Shown in pieces: positions 32,201 to 41,541 of a stretch of DNA of 61,976 nucleotides. This DNA comes from Pseudomonadales bacterium. GTDB lineage: Bacteria; Pseudomonadota; Gammaproteobacteria; Pseudomonadales; Azotimanducaceae. The DNA is taken from positions 1-61,976 of the forward strand of contig JAKUTH010000009.1 of NCBI GenBank assembly GCA_022448085.1, written 5' to 3'. The translations under genes were made by a program, and so were the position numbers. The notes below the pieces were generated by a model. That model saw only the letters and a program-made list of their open reading frames with translations. It was not told the origin of the DNA and did not search any database. Position 1 is the first letter of the stretch. Each line of letters starts with the position of its first letter.

Positions 32201-32400
32201 ATCGGTGGCTAATCGACTACAAAACTGCTGTACCGGACGTACCAATCGTTGTCTTCATCGAAAATCAAGTCGCCCGATACGCTAACCAGTTGCGCCGATA
32301 CGCCCATATAGTCGAATCCCTGGATCAGCGTATTATTCGAAAGGCGCTTTACTTAACCGCTATACCACAACTGGTTGAAATTTCGGATAACGGCGATTAA
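29215..32400 (+). CDS. UvrD/Rep-type helicase-nuclease, AddA-like
   Basis: A 1061-aa superfamily 1A helicase with a RecB-family nuclease domain. Motifs seen: Walker A APAGSGKTT (about 27-35), TFTRKAAAEMR (motif Ia), LVDEFQDTS (about 389-397, motif II), GDPMQSIYRFRDAD (motif III), TIHRAKGLEFNHVI (about 725, motif V) and LYVAATRA (motif VI). The end of the protein has the nuclease signature FIDLSGDRWLIDYKT (about 990-1003). The ATG at 29215 lies just before the end of the AddB-like gene. A longer open frame from 29017 was rejected because it reads through that gene. The pair likely does RecBCD/AddAB-type double-strand-break processing. Confidence 0.9.
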   Translation: MATISYDNDDNARAVAIDPERSVIVQAPAGSGKTTLLVNRYLKLLGRVEEPEHVLAITFTRKAAAEMRQRVIEQLRSKTAVAKPARARASERDWHLLDNPQRLRIQTIDSFALGILQQQPFSTRFGHDYRFAEDARWLYQEAADRLLEKTNDKDPLNADISRFVALVGNDFDLARNLIADMLGRRDQWLDPVSNVARETITNDPGQFIHLIESAIKSVVDRTTNMLAASIPQSLFDEIKVLCAFSANNLQQPFSHLSDFRDWRFFSRIATTKNRSFRQRITVREGFPAKARSEKARFTEAMRSLASLGLTKTIANLQHIPVEKTPIEEREKLITFSIVLTLGAVELIEVFRLHQLVDFSEITISARNALSRDETPTDLALMLDYRTSHILVDEFQDTSLAQYKLLTSLVQSWQPGDGNTFFAVGDPMQSIYRFRDADVDLYQTTFSEGLPSIPLKAVKLKSNFRSATSLVAWSNNIFGTLFASPNDALTGAVTFNPAIAARKESGRIHAFAADDPEKEAKSIADHVDAIRSNHPNDTIAILVRSRNVLPSIINALQESKLRWRGIDLEPLANVPVVRDLYAITLALMDERNRLAWLSIFRSPLVGIRLRDLEVVARHESVDNMLADTEPSLDARARLDLVAQAREIATLGHSIRSRVERFWLAMGGADAYVDADGATASFDSADRYLEALENQPTNRIFADQLLEQTQRLFASTSIDPVDVEIMTIHRAKGLEFNHVIIPGLDRGTQSNIRPMLLWRPEANSLLMATRDDSKTSSLYNWLRYEEAEKDSQELKRLLYVAATRAKDSLSLYGCQTKDSNPPRGSFLALLQPLISLQPIDLSTLSPTKTRSPSRPPLKRLKSCYTWHEPFAPPLAPSSFHTLSPINVSTPIADRKEVALGNVVHDELRILAGSSRATAGNLDPWHERLFHLGLYKSEVDWVIEHAHRQISSVLADDTGLWILNCNHVESHTEWMLTTYQDSQFTNVAIDRSFIDLSGDRWLIDYKTAVPDVPIVVFIENQVARYANQLRRYAHIVESLDQRIIRKALYLTAIPQLVEISDNGD

Positions 32401-32405
32401 TTGGT

Positions 32406-32984
32406 CTATTGGTAGTACGCGTTGTCGGTCACCGTGTGGTCAGTCACATCGCGAACAGCGGCTAAGTCTGGTACCTGCTCCAGTAACGTCGTTTCCACGC
32501 CTTGTTTCAGGGTGATGTCGACGGCGGCGCATCCCTGGCATCCGCCACCGAATTCGAGAACGGCGGTATTATCTTCCACGATCTCCACAAGCGAGACGAC
32601 ACCGCCGTGGGCCGCCAATCCGGGATTGATCTCATTGTACAGAACGTAATTAATCCGGTCTTCCAACGGCGAATCGGGACCCACGTTCGGAACCCTGGCA
32701 TTAGGCGCCTTGATGGTTAATTGCCCGCCCATGCGGTCTTCCTGAAAATCCACCGTAGCATCCACAAGATACGGCTTACTTTTCTCTTCGAACCATGCCG
32801 TGAATCCTTCATATTCAATCGGCATATCATCCTCTTGTTCTTCACCGACGCGGCAATAAGCGATGCAGGTTTCCGCGTTAGCGGTCCCAGGCTGAGCGAC
32901 GAAAACACGGATGCCGCAACTTTCGTCCTGCTTCGATAGCAGCTCGCAAAGGTATTTCTGTGCCGCCGAAGAAATTTCCACCAT
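32406..32984 (-). CDS. nfuA: Fe-S biogenesis protein NfuA
   Basis: NfuA carries [4Fe-4S] clusters to target enzymes, especially under oxidative stress or iron limitation. The 192-aa protein has a degenerate A-type carrier domain (about 1-95, without the usual three cysteines) and a C-terminal Nfu domain with the CxxC motif [11 protein letters not shown]. The length matches E. coli NfuA. The ATG at 32984 (MVEISSAAQ) is the conserved start. It converges on the AddA-like gene with 5 bases between and is divergent from metH. Confidence 0.96.
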   Translation of the reverse strand: MVEISSAAQKYLCELLSKQDESCGIRVFVAQPGTANAETCIAYCRVGEEQEDDMPIEYEGFTAWFEEKSKPYLVDATVDFQEDRMGGQLTIKAPNARVPNVGPDSPLEDRINYVLYNEINPGLAAHGGVVSLVEIVEDNTAVLEFGGGCQGCAAVDITLKQGVETTLLEQVPDLAAVRDVTDHTVTDNAYYQ

Positions 32985-33136
32985 GGCGCCCAATCCCGAC
33001 CAAAACACTCGGGTATAATAATCCAATCGGCCGCCACACTCTATATGACATCGACTCACGCTTTCCGACCCAAAACCTCAACCTAGGTCCAAAACAATTA
33101 TTCTAGTATTGCAACGCCAAATTTAGCCTGCTCGTT

Positions 33137-36100
33137 ATGTCGAAAATCCTTCAATCTTCACTCCAAGAACGCGTTCTCCTGTTGGACGGTGCAACCGGAA
33201 CCATGCAACAGCGGCTAGGTCTCGCCGAAAGCGATTTCCGCGGCAAGGAATTCAACGATCACCCCATCGATCTACAGGGCAACGGCGATATCCTCTCTCT
33301 CACGCAACCTGCGATTGTGCGGCAAATTCACAATGCCTACCTGCAGGCGGGCGCCGACATAATCGAAACCAACACCTTCACCGCGAACCGAATCTCGCAA
33401 GGGGACTATGGTCTAGAAGAAAAAACCCGGGAGATGAACGTTCAAGCTGCAACGATCGCAAGACAAGCTGCAGATCAGTACACAACCTCAACGAAACCAC
33501 GTTTCGTCGCCGGCGTCCTCGGGCCCACGACACGTGCCGCAAGTATTTCCCCAGACGTCGAGAACCCCGCATCACGAAGTATCCGATTTCCAGAACTTGT
33601 CGAAAATTATGCTGAATCCGCCTCCGGCTTGTTGGAAGGCGGTGTCGATCTGCTAATGATCGAAACCGTATTCGACACACTCAATGCGAAGGCGGCAATA
33701 TTTGCCATCCGACGGGCATTTAGCTCTGGATGCCGACGTGTACCCATCATAATCTCGGGCACGATCACCGACGCCAGCGGCCGAACCCTATCCGGACAAA
33801 CGTGCGAGGCATTCTGGTACTCAGTCGCTCATGCCGAGCCATTGGTGGTCGGCTTGAACTGCGCCCTCGGTGCTGAAGCATTACGGCCCCACGTTGAGGT
33901 CTTGGCCTCAACCGCGTGGACATATACGAGCGTCCATCCCAATGCGGGACTACCCAATGAATTCGGTGAGTACGACGAAAGTCCAGATCAAATGGCAGGC
34001 ACGATCAAGGATTTCGTAGATCGCGGGCTCGTCAACCTAGTCGGCGGGTGTTGTGGGACAACGCCCGAACACATCGAAGCATTTGCGGATTGTTTAGCCG
34101 GCGCCGACCCCCGTAAACCGATAGAGAGACCTTCTTGCCTCACGCTGTCAGGTCTGGAGGCCGCAACCGTCGACAACGATTCGCTGTTCGTGAACGTTGG
34201 CGAACGAACCAACGTTACTGGCTCAGCGCGTTTTCGCAAACTAATCAAATCGTCCGCGTTTAGTGACGCGCTCGAGGTTGCGATTCAGCAGGTCACCAAC
34301 GGTGCGCAAATTATTGACGTCAACATGGACGAGGGGATGCTCGACGGTGCCGCAACGATGCAGCGCTTTCTCGATTTGGTGATGACAGAACCCGATATCG
34401 CCCGGGTCCCGATCATGATCGATTCAAGCGACTGGGAAGTGATTGAAACCGGTTTGCGCAGCGTGCAAGGCAAGAGCATCGTCAATTCAATCAGCCTCAA
34501 AGACGGTGAAGATTTATTTCTTGAGCGAGCCCGCAAATGTCGCGATTACGGCGCCGCCGTGATCGTCATGGCATTCGATGAGAATGGGCAGGCCGATACA
34601 CTGGATCGCCGCAAAAGCATTATCCAGCGCTGCTACCACCTCTTAATCAACGATGTCGGCATTCCTCCAGACGACATCATCTTCGATCCAAACGTCTTCG
34701 CCATCGCGACGGGTATCGACGAACACAGAAATTACGGGGTCGATTTTATTGAGGCATGTTCTTGGATCAATTCAGAATTCCCTCGTTGTCACACCTCGGG
34801 TGGAATCAGCAATGTTTCGTTTTCTTTCCGAGGAAACGATCGGGTTCGAGAAGCAATCCATACCGTATTCCTTTACCACGCCATTAACGCTGGGCTCAGT
34901 ATGGGCATCGTGAATGCCGGTCAGCTAGGTATCTACCAAGATCTCCCCGCCGACCTCCGAGATGCAGTCGAAGACGCCGTCCTGAATCGAAACGAAGACG
35001 CTACGGAAAACCTAGTCAAAATCGCCAGTCACTTTGCCGGGCACAGTTCTTCAGACGCAGAAGAGGACCTTGTATGGCGGGACGAACCGGTCTCGGAACG
35101 GCTATCGCACGCGCTAGTACACGGTATTTCACGATTCATCGTGGAAGACACCGAAGAAGCTCGATTACTGAGCACGAGACCGATTGAGGTCATCGAAGGT
35201 CCCCTAATGCAAGGGATGGACATCGTCGGCGATCTTTTTGGCGCCGGAAAAATGTTTCTACCGCAAGTGGTCAAGAGCGCGCGCGTCATGAAGCAGGCAG
35301 TGGCTCACCTTGTACCGTTCATCGAAGAGCAGCAAGCCGATGGCGACGTTCCAGTAAGCAAAGGGCGTATCGTCATGGCGACCGTGAAAGGCGACGTCCA
35401 CGACATTGGTAAAAACATTGTTGGCGTCGTTCTGCAGTGCAATGGATACGACATCGAAGATCTTGGCGTTATGGTGCCCGCCGAAAAGATATTGGACACG
35501 GCAGAAGCCTTGGACGCCGACCTTATTGGGCTTTCGGGATTGATCACGCCATCGCTCAACGAAATGGTTCGTGTCGCGGAAGAAATGGAGCGACGCGGGT
35601 ATACACAGCCTTTGCTCATCGGCGGCGCAACGACCTCCAAAGCCCATACAGCGGTCAAAATCGCGCCCGCGTACAGCGGTTCCACCATTTACGTTACCGA
35701 TGCATCGCGCAGCGTTGGCATCGTCTCGACGTTGCTTTCCCCTGAAACGCGTGACTCATTCGTTGAAGAAATCAGTGCGGACTACGCCAACGTTCGAGCA
35801 CGTAGAGAAGCCGCCCAGGGAAACCGAGAGAAACGGCCCCTCGCGCTCGCGCGCGAGCGTAGATTGGATTGGAATTGGGAGAGTTACACAGCGCCCCAAC
35901 CAAACGCCTTACGTGTTCAACCGCTTGAAAGCTATGCATTAGATCGACTTGTCGAGTACATCGACTGGACGCCCTTCTTCCGAACCTGGGACCTGGCAGG
36001 GAAATACCCTGAGATCCTTGACGATCCTATAGTGGGAACGGCCGCTGCCGATCTCTTTCGTGATGCCAACGACATGCTAGACAAGATTATCGACGGCTCG

Positions 36101-36787
36101 TGGTTAACGGCAAATGGTGTGATCGGCTTTTGGCACGCCAACCGACGTGGCGACGACATCCAATTGTGGCGCGACAGTTCGCGAAACGAACCATTGGTCG
36201 TGCTGCATCAGCTCAGACAACAAAGTGCGGCGCTGGATACGTGTCTCTGCCTGTCGGATTACATTGCGCCCGCGACTCGCGAGGACTACGTCGGCGGCTT
36301 CGTCGTTACCATCGGTCCAGAAATCGAGGACGTACTTAAACGTTTCCAAGGAGACGACTACAACGAAATTCTGGTGAAGGCTCTTGCAGACAGATTGGTG
36401 GAAGCTTTTGCTGAGCATCTCCACGAACGTGTTCGCAAAGAATTCTGGGGCTACGCCGCGGACGAAGCATTGACCAATGCACAGCGTATCGGCGAAGCCT
36501 ACCGCGGTATCCGTCCAGCTCCCGGCTATCCGTCGTGTCCAGACCATTCAGAGAAAGAAGTCTTGTTTGAGCTCCTGGGAGCGTCCGAGGCGACGGGTGC
36601 CTCGCTTACTGAAAATTACGCAATGTGGCCAGCAGCCACGATCGCCGGCTGGTATTTTTCTCATCCTCAATCGAGATATTTTGGCGTCGGGAAAATCGGT
36701 GACGACCAATTGCATGATTACGCGTTGCGCAAAGGACTAGAACGCGATGAAGCATCCAAATGGTTGAGTTTTGCGGTCGAAATATAG
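33137..36787 (+). CDS. metH: Cobalamin-dependent methionine synthase
   Basis: MetH moves a methyl group from methyltetrahydrofolate to homocysteine through B12. The 1216-aa protein has all four modules. The homocysteine domain has zinc cysteines in GLNCALG (near 240) and GGCCGT (near 303). The folate domain contains [17 protein letters not shown]. The B12 domain has DVHDIGKN (about 753-760), whose histidine ligates cobalt. The C-terminal AdoMet reactivation domain has [12 protein letters not shown]. Full length, ATG at 33137. I see no B12 riboswitch box in the 152 bases upstream. Confidence 0.97.
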   Translation: MSKILQSSLQERVLLLDGATGTMQQRLGLAESDFRGKEFNDHPIDLQGNGDILSLTQPAIVRQIHNAYLQAGADIIETNTFTANRISQGDYGLEEKTREMNVQAATIARQAADQYTTSTKPRFVAGVLGPTTRAASISPDVENPASRSIRFPELVENYAESASGLLEGGVDLLMIETVFDTLNAKAAIFAIRRAFSSGCRRVPIIISGTITDASGRTLSGQTCEAFWYSVAHAEPLVVGLNCALGAEALRPHVEVLASTAWTYTSVHPNAGLPNEFGEYDESPDQMAGTIKDFVDRGLVNLVGGCCGTTPEHIEAFADCLAGADPRKPIERPSCLTLSGLEAATVDNDSLFVNVGERTNVTGSARFRKLIKSSAFSDALEVAIQQVTNGAQIIDVNMDEGMLDGAATMQRFLDLVMTEPDIARVPIMIDSSDWEVIETGLRSVQGKSIVNSISLKDGEDLFLERARKCRDYGAAVIVMAFDENGQADTLDRRKSIIQRCYHLLINDVGIPPDDIIFDPNVFAIATGIDEHRNYGVDFIEACSWINSEFPRCHTSGGISNVSFSFRGNDRVREAIHTVFLYHAINAGLSMGIVNAGQLGIYQDLPADLRDAVEDAVLNRNEDATENLVKIASHFAGHSSSDAEEDLVWRDEPVSERLSHALVHGISRFIVEDTEEARLLSTRPIEVIEGPLMQGMDIVGDLFGAGKMFLPQVVKSARVMKQAVAHLVPFIEEQQADGDVPVSKGRIVMATVKGDVHDIGKNIVGVVLQCNGYDIEDLGVMVPAEKILDTAEALDADLIGLSGLITPSLNEMVRVAEEMERRGYTQPLLIGGATTSKAHTAVKIAPAYSGSTIYVTDASRSVGIVSTLLSPETRDSFVEEISADYANVRARREAAQGNREKRPLALARERRLDWNWESYTAPQPNALRVQPLESYALDRLVEYIDWTPFFRTWDLAGKYPEILDDPIVGTAAADLFRDANDMLDKIIDGSWLTANGVIGFWHANRRGDDIQLWRDSSRNEPLVVLHQLRQQSAALDTCLCLSDYIAPATREDYVGGFVVTIGPEIEDVLKRFQGDDYNEILVKALADRLVEAFAEHLHERVRKEFWGYAADEALTNAQRIGEAYRGIRPAPGYPSCPDHSEKEVLFELLGASEATGASLTENYAMWPAATIAGWYFSHPQSRYFGVGKIGDDQLHDYALRKGLERDEASKWLSFAVEI

Positions 36788-36888
36788 ACCGCACTCTAAA
36801 ACATACCGATCTATCTATATATGCACTGGTTAGTTTCTTGATCCAATCGCGGCTGATAAGGTCCCCGATCGCCGTATAAGGATACTGC

Positions 36889-38547
36889 ATGTACCGATAC
36901 AACCAATTTGATCAGCAGTTTGTACAAGAGCGCGTGGCCCAGTATCGCGACCAGACGGCCCGGTATTTAGCCGGGGAAATCAGCGACGATGCTTTTCAGC
37001 AATTGCGCCTCAGAAACGGCCTTTACATCCAACGACTTGCACCCATGCTCCGTATCGCGGTTCCTTACGGCACGATATCTTCGCGCCAGCTTAAAGTTAT
37101 CGCAGAAATTTCCAGAAATTACGATAAAGGCTACGGGCATTTAAGTACGAGACAAAATATCCAACTCAATTGGCCTGAGCTTGAAGAGGTACCCGATATC
37201 CTCGCTGATCTTGCAGAGGTAGGGATGCATGCAATTCAGACCAGCGGCAGCTGTGTTCGCAACATTACGACAGATCACTTTGCTGGAGTATCCGCAGACG
37301 AGGAAGTGGACGCGCGGCCCTATTGCGAACTTTTGCGCCAATGGTCCACGTACCACCCTGAGTTTGATTGGCTGCCACGAAAATTCAAAATAGCTCTTAA
37401 CGGGTCTGGCAGCGATCGCGCGGCGACTGCAGTTCACGACATCGGCATCGAAGTGCGGAAAACCCCTTCAGGCGACGTGGTCCTCGATGTCTACGTCGGC
37501 GGAGGACTCGGTCGAACACCCGTGATCGGGAGTTTGATTCGTACTGGACTAGCGGAGCGGGATCTTCTGACCTACGTGGAAGCAATACTTCGCGTTTATA
37601 ACCGCTACGGACGACGGGACAATAAATACAAAGCAAGGATCAAGATTCTTGTCAGGGCAATGACGCCCCAGATCTTTCGGGAAAAGGTGGACGCCGAGTG
37701 GGAGCACCTACACGATGGACCAGGCGCGTTAACGGACGAAGAAATTCTCCGCGTCAAAAACAGCTTCGTGCCGCCAACGTATGCCGACCTCAATAACGAA
37801 GAATCGCTGTTAGGAACGCAACGCCTCGAAAATCGTCACTTCGATGCTTGGGTCGAAAACAATGTCGATGCCCATAAGCAAACAGGATACGCAATCGTCA
37901 CCCTTTCAACCAAAACAGCAGGGATTCCACCAGGAGACGTCACCGACATTCAAATGGATGCGGTCGCGCATTGGTCAGACAAATACGGATACGGAGAAAT
38001 TCGAATCAGCCACGAGCAAAATTTTGTTCTTCCAGACGTGCGTCAATCCGATCTCCTCGAACTATTTGTTGCTGCAAAAAAGCAAGCATTAGGCGCGGCA
38101 AACGTCGGTCTCTTGACAGACGTCATTTGCTGTCCTGGCGGTGATTATTGTTCCCTCGCCAATGCCAAATCGATTCCGGTCGCTGAAGAAATTCAGCGGC
38201 AATTCGACGATTACGACTACCTTCATGATCTGGGACCCCTCGATCTAAACATTTCCGGGTGCATGAACGCGTGCGGTCACCATCATGTGGGTCATATCGG
38301 CATTCTCGGAGTTGATAAGAAGGGGGCCGAGTTCTACCAAATTTCATTGGGCGGTCATGCGGGCAATAACGCGTCATTAGGAAAAATCATCGGCCCTTCG
38401 TTTTCACGAGCTGATGTAACAGGTTCGATAGTTAAACTTCTTGACGTGTATATCCAATCAAGAGCGCAAGACGAAACGTTTCTCGATTGCTATCGACGTA
38501 TTGGCATGCAGCGATTCAAGGAAAGCGTCTATGCCAACGCTGGTTAG
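36889..38547 (+). CDS. cysI: Assimilatory sulfite reductase hemoprotein (CysI-type)
   Basis: A 552-aa nitrite/sulfite reductase-family hemoprotein that should reduce sulfite to sulfide using siroheme and a [4Fe-4S] cluster. The cluster ligands are visible in CCPGGDYCSLANAKS (near 414-428) and SGCMNACGHHHVGH (near 456-469). The N-terminal half holds the siroheme-binding HLSTRQNIQLNW. The length and the DUF934 neighbour fit the single-subunit type found in pseudomonads, which has no flavoprotein CysJ partner. It overlaps DUF934 by 17 bases. Confidence 0.94.
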   Translation: MYRYNQFDQQFVQERVAQYRDQTARYLAGEISDDAFQQLRLRNGLYIQRLAPMLRIAVPYGTISSRQLKVIAEISRNYDKGYGHLSTRQNIQLNWPELEEVPDILADLAEVGMHAIQTSGSCVRNITTDHFAGVSADEEVDARPYCELLRQWSTYHPEFDWLPRKFKIALNGSGSDRAATAVHDIGIEVRKTPSGDVVLDVYVGGGLGRTPVIGSLIRTGLAERDLLTYVEAILRVYNRYGRRDNKYKARIKILVRAMTPQIFREKVDAEWEHLHDGPGALTDEEILRVKNSFVPPTYADLNNEESLLGTQRLENRHFDAWVENNVDAHKQTGYAIVTLSTKTAGIPPGDVTDIQMDAVAHWSDKYGYGEIRISHEQNFVLPDVRQSDLLELFVAAKKQALGAANVGLLTDVICCPGGDYCSLANAKSIPVAEEIQRQFDDYDYLHDLGPLDLNISGCMNACGHHHVGHIGILGVDKKGAEFYQISLGGHAGNNASLGKIIGPSFSRADVTGSIVKLLDVYIQSRAQDETFLDCYRRIGMQRFKESVYANAG

Positions 38548-39004
38548 AAACGGCGAAATCACTGAGGACGCTTGGACATACGATGTTGCCAACGCAAGTA
38601 ACCCAGAAGCCGGCTCGATCCTGAATATGAAAGACTTCACGAAACAGCATGCTGGCGAGTTACACGGTGTACTCTTAGATGGGTCAGTCGAGATCGAAGA
38701 CATTATCGATCAAGTCAAGCGTGCTGCGCTCATCGCTATATCCTTCGCGGGGTTCGCTGATGGTAGAGGACTGTCGCTCGCGGTCCTTTTGCGATCACGA
38801 TACGACTACCGAGGCGAGTTGAGGGCCGTCGGAGAAGTACTACCGGACTGGACGCCATACATGTTGAGATCTGGGTTCGACAGTTTCGAATTACCAGATT
38901 CGAGGATGGCTAAAACCGCTATCGCTTGTATGCAACGGATGACCGATCAATACCAAGGATCCGTGAGTCAACCAAGTCCGAGATTTCGACGATCGAGCGA
39001 TTAG
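38531..39004 (+). CDS. DUF934 protein, oxidoreductase-associated
   Basis: A 157-aa protein of family DUF934, found almost always beside cysI-type sulfite reductases and sometimes called a putative oxidoreductase. Conserved pieces include the central FADGRGLSLAVLLRSRYDYRGELRA and DWTPYMLRSGFDSFEL. The ATG at 38531 overlaps the end of cysI and gives the usual MPTLVRNGEI-type start. It may help deliver electrons to, or assemble, the sulfite reductase, but the role is not proven. Confidence 0.9.
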   Translation: MPTLVRNGEITEDAWTYDVANASNPEAGSILNMKDFTKQHAGELHGVLLDGSVEIEDIIDQVKRAALIAISFAGFADGRGLSLAVLLRSRYDYRGELRAVGEVLPDWTPYMLRSGFDSFELPDSRMAKTAIACMQRMTDQYQGSVSQPSPRFRRSSD

Positions 39005-39061
39005 GAATAACGTTAACGAATCGCAGGTCAGGCGATCAAACCCAGATTTGAGATCGTCGTC

Positions 39062-40060
39062 TCACAGACTAAGGTCAACCACACCACGTCCAACCATCTC
39101 CCCATCCAATATCGTCTCAATAGCTTCCGACAACGTATTCAAACTTAAAGTTGATTTCTTGAGTTCGGTCAATCCGGTGAGTTTCCACACACCGGCCAAT
39201 TTATCCCAAATCTCAATTTTCTTCGAAAGCGGCAACTCGACCGAATCGATCCCGAGTAAATTCACGTGCCGAAGTATGAAAGGCAGCACCGTCGCAGGAA
39301 TATTCGGCGAATTAACCAATCCACACGCTGCCGCACTTTGCCCGTACCGCAATCCTTTAATCGCGTTAAACAACATACCCCCACCAACAGTATCCACAAC
39401 CCCACCCCACAGTTCCTTTAGCAACGGCCGATCGCCGCCGGCTTCAAGATCTTCGCGCGACAAAATTTCGCGCGCACCAATCGATCTCAGAAACTCATGT
39501 TGGTCCTCTTTCCCTGTCACAGCGTGCGGTTCGTACCCCAGTTGATCAAGGAGCTTAATCGCGACACTGCCTACACCGCCCGTCGCTCCACTAACGAGTA
39601 TGGGTCCCCCTTCGGGACTCATACCTGCCCGTTCAAGTTTGTGGATTGACAGAGCGGCGGTGAATCCAGCCGTCCCTAGAATCATGGCTTCCTCGAGACT
39701 CAAACCCCGGGGCAAGGGAACCGCCCAAGCCGCCGGCACACGCACACGCTCACCAAAGCCACCCGACGTATTCATACCAAGATCAAAACCGATCACCACG
39801 ACCTCGTCGCCAGCGGTAAAGTTCGAGACCGTAGACTCGAGAATCGTTCCAGCAGCATCGATCCCTGGGGTATGGGGGTAACTCCTCGTCACACCGGGGT
39901 TACCGGTCGCGGAGAGGGCGTCCTTATAATTCAGCGACGAGAACTTCACATCGATCAACAACTCTCCCGCAGGCAGATCGTCAAGTTCTCGGTCAACGAC
40001 AGATCGAGTGAACGTCCCGTCCTCTTTTTTTTCGACCAAAAAAGCTCGAAACGTCGTCAT
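39062..40060 (-). CDS. acuI: Acrylyl-CoA reductase AcuI / YhdH-type quinone oxidoreductase
   Basis: A 332-aa zinc-free medium-chain dehydrogenase. Members of the YhdH/YhfP group reduce acryloyl-CoA to propionyl-CoA with NADPH. The pattern includes FSSLNYKDALSATG, PGIDAAGTI, the Rossmann motif VSGATGGVGSVA near 153-164 and a SLNTLSEAIETIL end. The ATG at 40060 overlaps the sohB stop (ATGA), with GGAG a few bases before it. Its product could feed the methylcitrate genes at 17528-21004. Whether acrylate from DMSP is the natural source cannot be told. Confidence 0.87.
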   Translation of the reverse strand: MTTFRAFLVEKKEDGTFTRSVVDRELDDLPAGELLIDVKFSSLNYKDALSATGNPGVTRSYPHTPGIDAAGTILESTVSNFTAGDEVVVIGFDLGMNTSGGFGERVRVPAAWAVPLPRGLSLEEAMILGTAGFTAALSIHKLERAGMSPEGGPILVSGATGGVGSVAIKLLDQLGYEPHAVTGKEDQHEFLRSIGAREILSREDLEAGGDRPLLKELWGGVVDTVGGGMLFNAIKGLRYGQSAAACGLVNSPNIPATVLPFILRHVNLLGIDSVELPLSKKIEIWDKLAGVWKLTGLTELKKSTLSLNTLSEAIETILDGEMVGRGVVDLSL

Positions 40061-41064
40061 CTTTGTCTCCTCACGATTCGGTCGAAGGTCGATTCTGTAA
40101 ATTCGGCGAGATTTCGTAACAAACGTTCTACAGGCTTTTGGGGAATGACCCATTGGACCGCATATACATCGGCTCGATCACACGCGCTCACCACGTATTC
40201 GTCGCTGGTCGACAGCACATCCACCAGGTTTCTCTTTTGAGCCCTTTCTCCATACCAAGCTTCACCAGTCGCAACGGCTTCCACGTCGAGATCTTGACGA
40301 TACGTCGCCACAAACTCTCGGAATAGTGCATGGGCGTCTTCTAACTCTTCAACGAACTTGGCTCGATTTTCCTCGGTGTTCTCTCCGAACATGGTCAACG
40401 TGCGCTTGCTCTTACCCGCGGTGATCACGTCGTAATCGACGTCATATTTTTTTAGTAACCGATGAACATTGGGGACTTCTGCAACAACTCCGATGGACCC
40501 AACAAGGGCAAATGGGGCCGCAACAATCTGATCGGCAACAACAGCCATCATATAACCGCCACTAGCAGCTAATCGGTCAACGGCAACCGTAAGTCGAATT
40601 CCTGCCTCCCGCACTCGAACTAGCTGCGAAGCGGCAAGTCCGTACGCATGAACGAGGCCACCAGGGCTCTCGACCTTGATAAGAACCTCGTCGTCATTCC
40701 CGGCGCGCAAAAGTACCGCCGTCACCTCGTTCCGTAGCTTTTCAACGTTAGAAGCGTTCACGTCGCCTTTAAAATCAAGCACGAAAACGCGGGGCTTCGG
40801 TTCAGGCTTTTTCGCTAATTTCTTGCGTTCTTTGCGACTTTGCTTCGTGGACTTCTTGAACTGCGCAGCGGGCATCACGCTCTGATCCATCGCGTCGCGC
40901 AATTCTTGTAATCGGTCATTCACCCGATGAACCTCAAGGTATCCTCGCGAGGGTGCTTGTCGACCACGACCCATGGCGCCGAGGGTCATCAACACAACGA
41001 CCACAGCGATCACAATCGTCACGGTATTCGCTAAAAAACCTAGGTATTCGAACAAAAAGTCCAT
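40057..41064 (-). CDS. sohB: Inner-membrane serine protease SohB (S49 family)
   Basis: A 335-aa S49 peptidase related to signal-peptide peptidase SppA. One N-terminal membrane segment (about 9-30) anchors a long charged linker (about 70-100, rich in K and R). The catalytic Ser is in ASGGYMM and the general-base Lys follows in the VITAGKSKRTLT region, with GSIGVVAEVPN between them. The ATG at 41064 was preferred to an upstream in-frame start, as the membrane anchor begins right there. Translationally coupled to acuI. Confidence 0.93.
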   Translation of the reverse strand: MDFLFEYLGFLANTVTIVIAVVVVLMTLGAMGRGRQAPSRGYLEVHRVNDRLQELRDAMDQSVMPAAQFKKSTKQSRKERKKLAKKPEPKPRVFVLDFKGDVNASNVEKLRNEVTAVLLRAGNDDEVLIKVESPGGLVHAYGLAASQLVRVREAGIRLTVAVDRLAASGGYMMAVVADQIVAAPFALVGSIGVVAEVPNVHRLLKKYDVDYDVITAGKSKRTLTMFGENTEENRAKFVEELEDAHALFREFVATYRQDLDVEAVATGEAWYGERAQKRNLVDVLSTSDEYVVSACDRADVYAVQWVIPQKPVERLLRNLAEFTESTFDRIVRRQR

Positions 41065-41214
41065 CAAAAAGTACTTCAGAGGGGAGTACGAGAGATTACC
41101 TGTTCTTTCACGGAAGCGTCCACCCACAACGCCCCGGCTCTATTTTCATCGCACAAGGGACAACTAATCGATATTCTTCGCCGTTTCTCGCGTGAACAAG
41201 AAAAGGGAACGCCA

Positions 41215-41541
41215 GTGACAAAGGACGAATGTCGCGAAGAGCTTCGGAAAAATTTTTTCCCGGCAGCCGCAACAGAATACGATGTCTTCGTTGGTCTTAC
41301 GGTCCAAGACCAACAACTTTGTTGCCATGTTTCAGGAGAGGGAATCAATTTCGTCACAAAGATTCCCGACGTAAACTTCTCGTTCAAGAGCTGGGACGCG
41401 GTTTGGGGATTGCTCCTGGGTGACATGGACCCTATCGCGGCTTTTATGGCTGGACAATTCCGGTCCGACGGCTACTTGACTCTGCTGTTCCTCGTTTTAG
41501 CGATATTTAGGTCCCCAAACCGTCCGCAGATTCCGGATTGA
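41215..41541 (+). CDS. SCP2-domain sterol-carrier-like protein (short)
   Basis: A 108-aa protein with an SCP2-like lipid-binding pattern (SFKSWDAVWGLLLGDMDPIAAFMAGQF and then DGYLTLLFLVLAIF). Such small proteins often bind lipids or acyl-CoA, but the ligand is unknown here. The start is a GTG at 41215 with AAGGGA upstream. Its 3' end overlaps nudC (41507-41541) convergently. Confidence 0.7.
   Translation: MTKDECREELRKNFFPAAATEYDVFVGLTVQDQQLCCHVSGEGINFVTKIPDVNFSFKSWDAVWGLLLGDMDPIAAFMAGQFRSDGYLTLLFLVLAIFRSPNRPQIPD

Noticed and set aside
32985..33136. B12 or SAM riboswitch before metH
   Set aside because: The 152 bases contain no B12-box-like sequence or clear stem set. A TATAAT at 33014 has no -35 partner.
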